From Andreesenia angusta (GTDB taxonomy: Bacteria > Bacillota > Clostridia > Tissierellales > Gottschalkiaceae): a stretch of DNA of 64,000 nucleotides. The notes below the pieces were generated by a model. It worked only from the letters and a program-made list of their open reading frames with translations, was not told the origin of the DNA and did no database searches. Within the stretch, counting starts at the first letter, position 1; the number at the start of each line of letters is the position of its first letter. Location: assembly GCF_001855385.1 (NCBI RefSeq), contig NZ_MKIE01000003.1, positions 227,924-291,923 of the forward strand, in the 5' to 3' direction. A program made the position numbers and the translations under genes. This document shows, piece by piece, positions 63,597-64,000 of this stretch.

Positions 63597-63629
63597 AAAT
63601 AAGCAGTATAGTTACTGCTTATTTTATTT
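63597..63629 (+). terminator. First terminator after recG
   Basis: AAATAAGCAGTA (63597-63608) pairs perfectly with TACTGCTTATTT (63613-63624) around TAGT, then a T-rich tail. Confidence 0.75.
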
Positions 63630-63658
63630 GAAACCGTTATACTTAAAAAAGAATAACT

Positions 63659-63684
63659 AAGCCGGCCTAAGACAGCCGGCTTTT
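63659..63684 (+). terminator. Second terminator after recG
   Basis: AAGCCGGC (63659-63666) pairs with GCCGGCTT (63675-63682), then a short T4. It is GC-rich and the T run is short, so its strength is uncertain. The stretch from here to 63774 is AT-rich with no other clear element. Confidence 0.65.
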
Positions 63685-63774
63685 GAGCGGATTTCATTAT
63701 ACTTTTTAAAATATATCGAAAGATCATAATACACTCTTATTGAACGAAAAATTAAAGAAAAGGTAGGTTGTGAC

Positions 63775-64000
63775 ATGGAATTTAAATTTGACTGGGAAGA
63801 AAACAAGGAAAAGCTTCAGCAGCTAGACGATATAATAGCTGACAAGAAGGGAACAAAAGGAGCGCTTATGAGTGTGCTTCACAAGGCGCAGAGCCTTTTT
63901 GGATACCTTCCTATAGAGGTTCAGAGAAAGATATCTGAGGGTCTTTCTGTACCACTAGCAGAGGTGTACGGAGTTGTGACTTTCTACTCGCAGTTCACGC
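63775..64000 (+). CDS. NuoE/HndA-type 2Fe-2S (thioredoxin-like) subunit, 3' end outside window
   Basis: Only the first 75 residues are in view. They read MEFKFDWEENKEKL followed by ALMSVLHKAQSLFGYLP and a VPLAEVYGVVTFYSQF block, which is the N-terminal half of the 24-kDa NuoE family. In Clostridia such subunits start operons for NAD(P)-linked or electron-bifurcating [FeFe] hydrogenases (HndA/HydC types), or for formate dehydrogenases. The 2Fe-2S cysteines lie beyond the window. The ribosome site is AGGTAGG. The exact complex cannot be told. Confidence 0.87.
   Translation, partial: MEFKFDWEENKEKLQQLDDIIADKKGTKGALMSVLHKAQSLFGYLPIEVQRKISEGLSVPLAEVYGVVTFYSQFT

Overview
The window reads as the chromosome of a low-GC, anaerobic, Gram-positive bacterium of the Clostridia/Tissierellia type. 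The reasons are the gene order (ruvCAB-queA-tgt-yajC-SCIFF-secDF; gpsA ... sepF-yggT-ylmH-divIVA; yicC-remA-gmk-rpoZ-coaBC-priA-def-fmt-rsmB-rlmN-prpC-prkC-rsgA-rpe), oxygen-independent radical-SAM enzymes (HemZ, SCIFF maturase, a DUF512 protein), near-exclusive AGA/AGG arginine and ATA isoleucine codons, strong GGAGG ribosome sites and many TTG starts. Sporulation genes often found at these places (spoIVA after gpsA, spoVM between thiN and rpmB) are absent, which hints at a non-sporulating lineage. The species is not fixed by the sequence. A relative of Andreesenia is only a guess.

Layout. 1-2804: end of hflX, yigZ, nadE, yebC. 2841-6867: an unknown gene, then ruvC-ruvA-ruvB-queA. 6945-12265: tgt, yajC, the SCIFF peptide and its radical-SAM maturase, secD, secF. 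12384-18598: an ABC1/UbiB-family kinase, recJ, relA/spoT, dtd. 18704-25242: a metallo-beta-lactamase-fold hydrolase, hemZ, hisS, aspS, tcdA and an RseC-like protein. 25243-28238: a split ThrE-type threonine/serine exporter on the minus strand, diverging from glyA across an AT-rich leader. 28351-39190: a DUF512 radical-SAM-like gene, der, plsY, gpsA, an unknown membrane protein, an orphan HlyD-like protein, yggS, sepF, yggT, ylmH, divIVA, a DUF5665-like protein, lspA and rluD. 39191-41229: pyrR-uraA with two PyrR-binding RNA loops. 41222-43000: rqcH/NFACT on the minus strand. 43191-57713: the yicC-to-rpe cluster. 57725-59064: a TPP riboswitch with thiT and thiN. 59113-59304: rpmB on the minus strand. 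59491-63532: asp23-like, fakA, recG. 63775 to the end: a truncated NuoE/HndA-type iron-sulfur subunit that probably opens a hydrogenase or NADH-oxidoreductase operon.

Almost everything is core housekeeping: translation and tRNA modification, DNA repair and recombination, protein export, cell division, phospholipid and nucleotide metabolism, stringent response. I see no phage, insertion sequence, CRISPR, tRNA or rRNA. The parts most worth a second look are regulatory or small: the SCIFF ranthipeptide gene with an attenuator before its maturase, the transcriptional plus apparently translational pair of PyrR sites, a TPP riboswitch whose output looks translational, an ATT start codon in yggS, the unexplained leader between thrE and glyA, and an orphan HlyD-like protein in the division cluster. 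Promoter and terminator calls are by eye against sigma-A consensus and hairpin-plus-T-tract rules.
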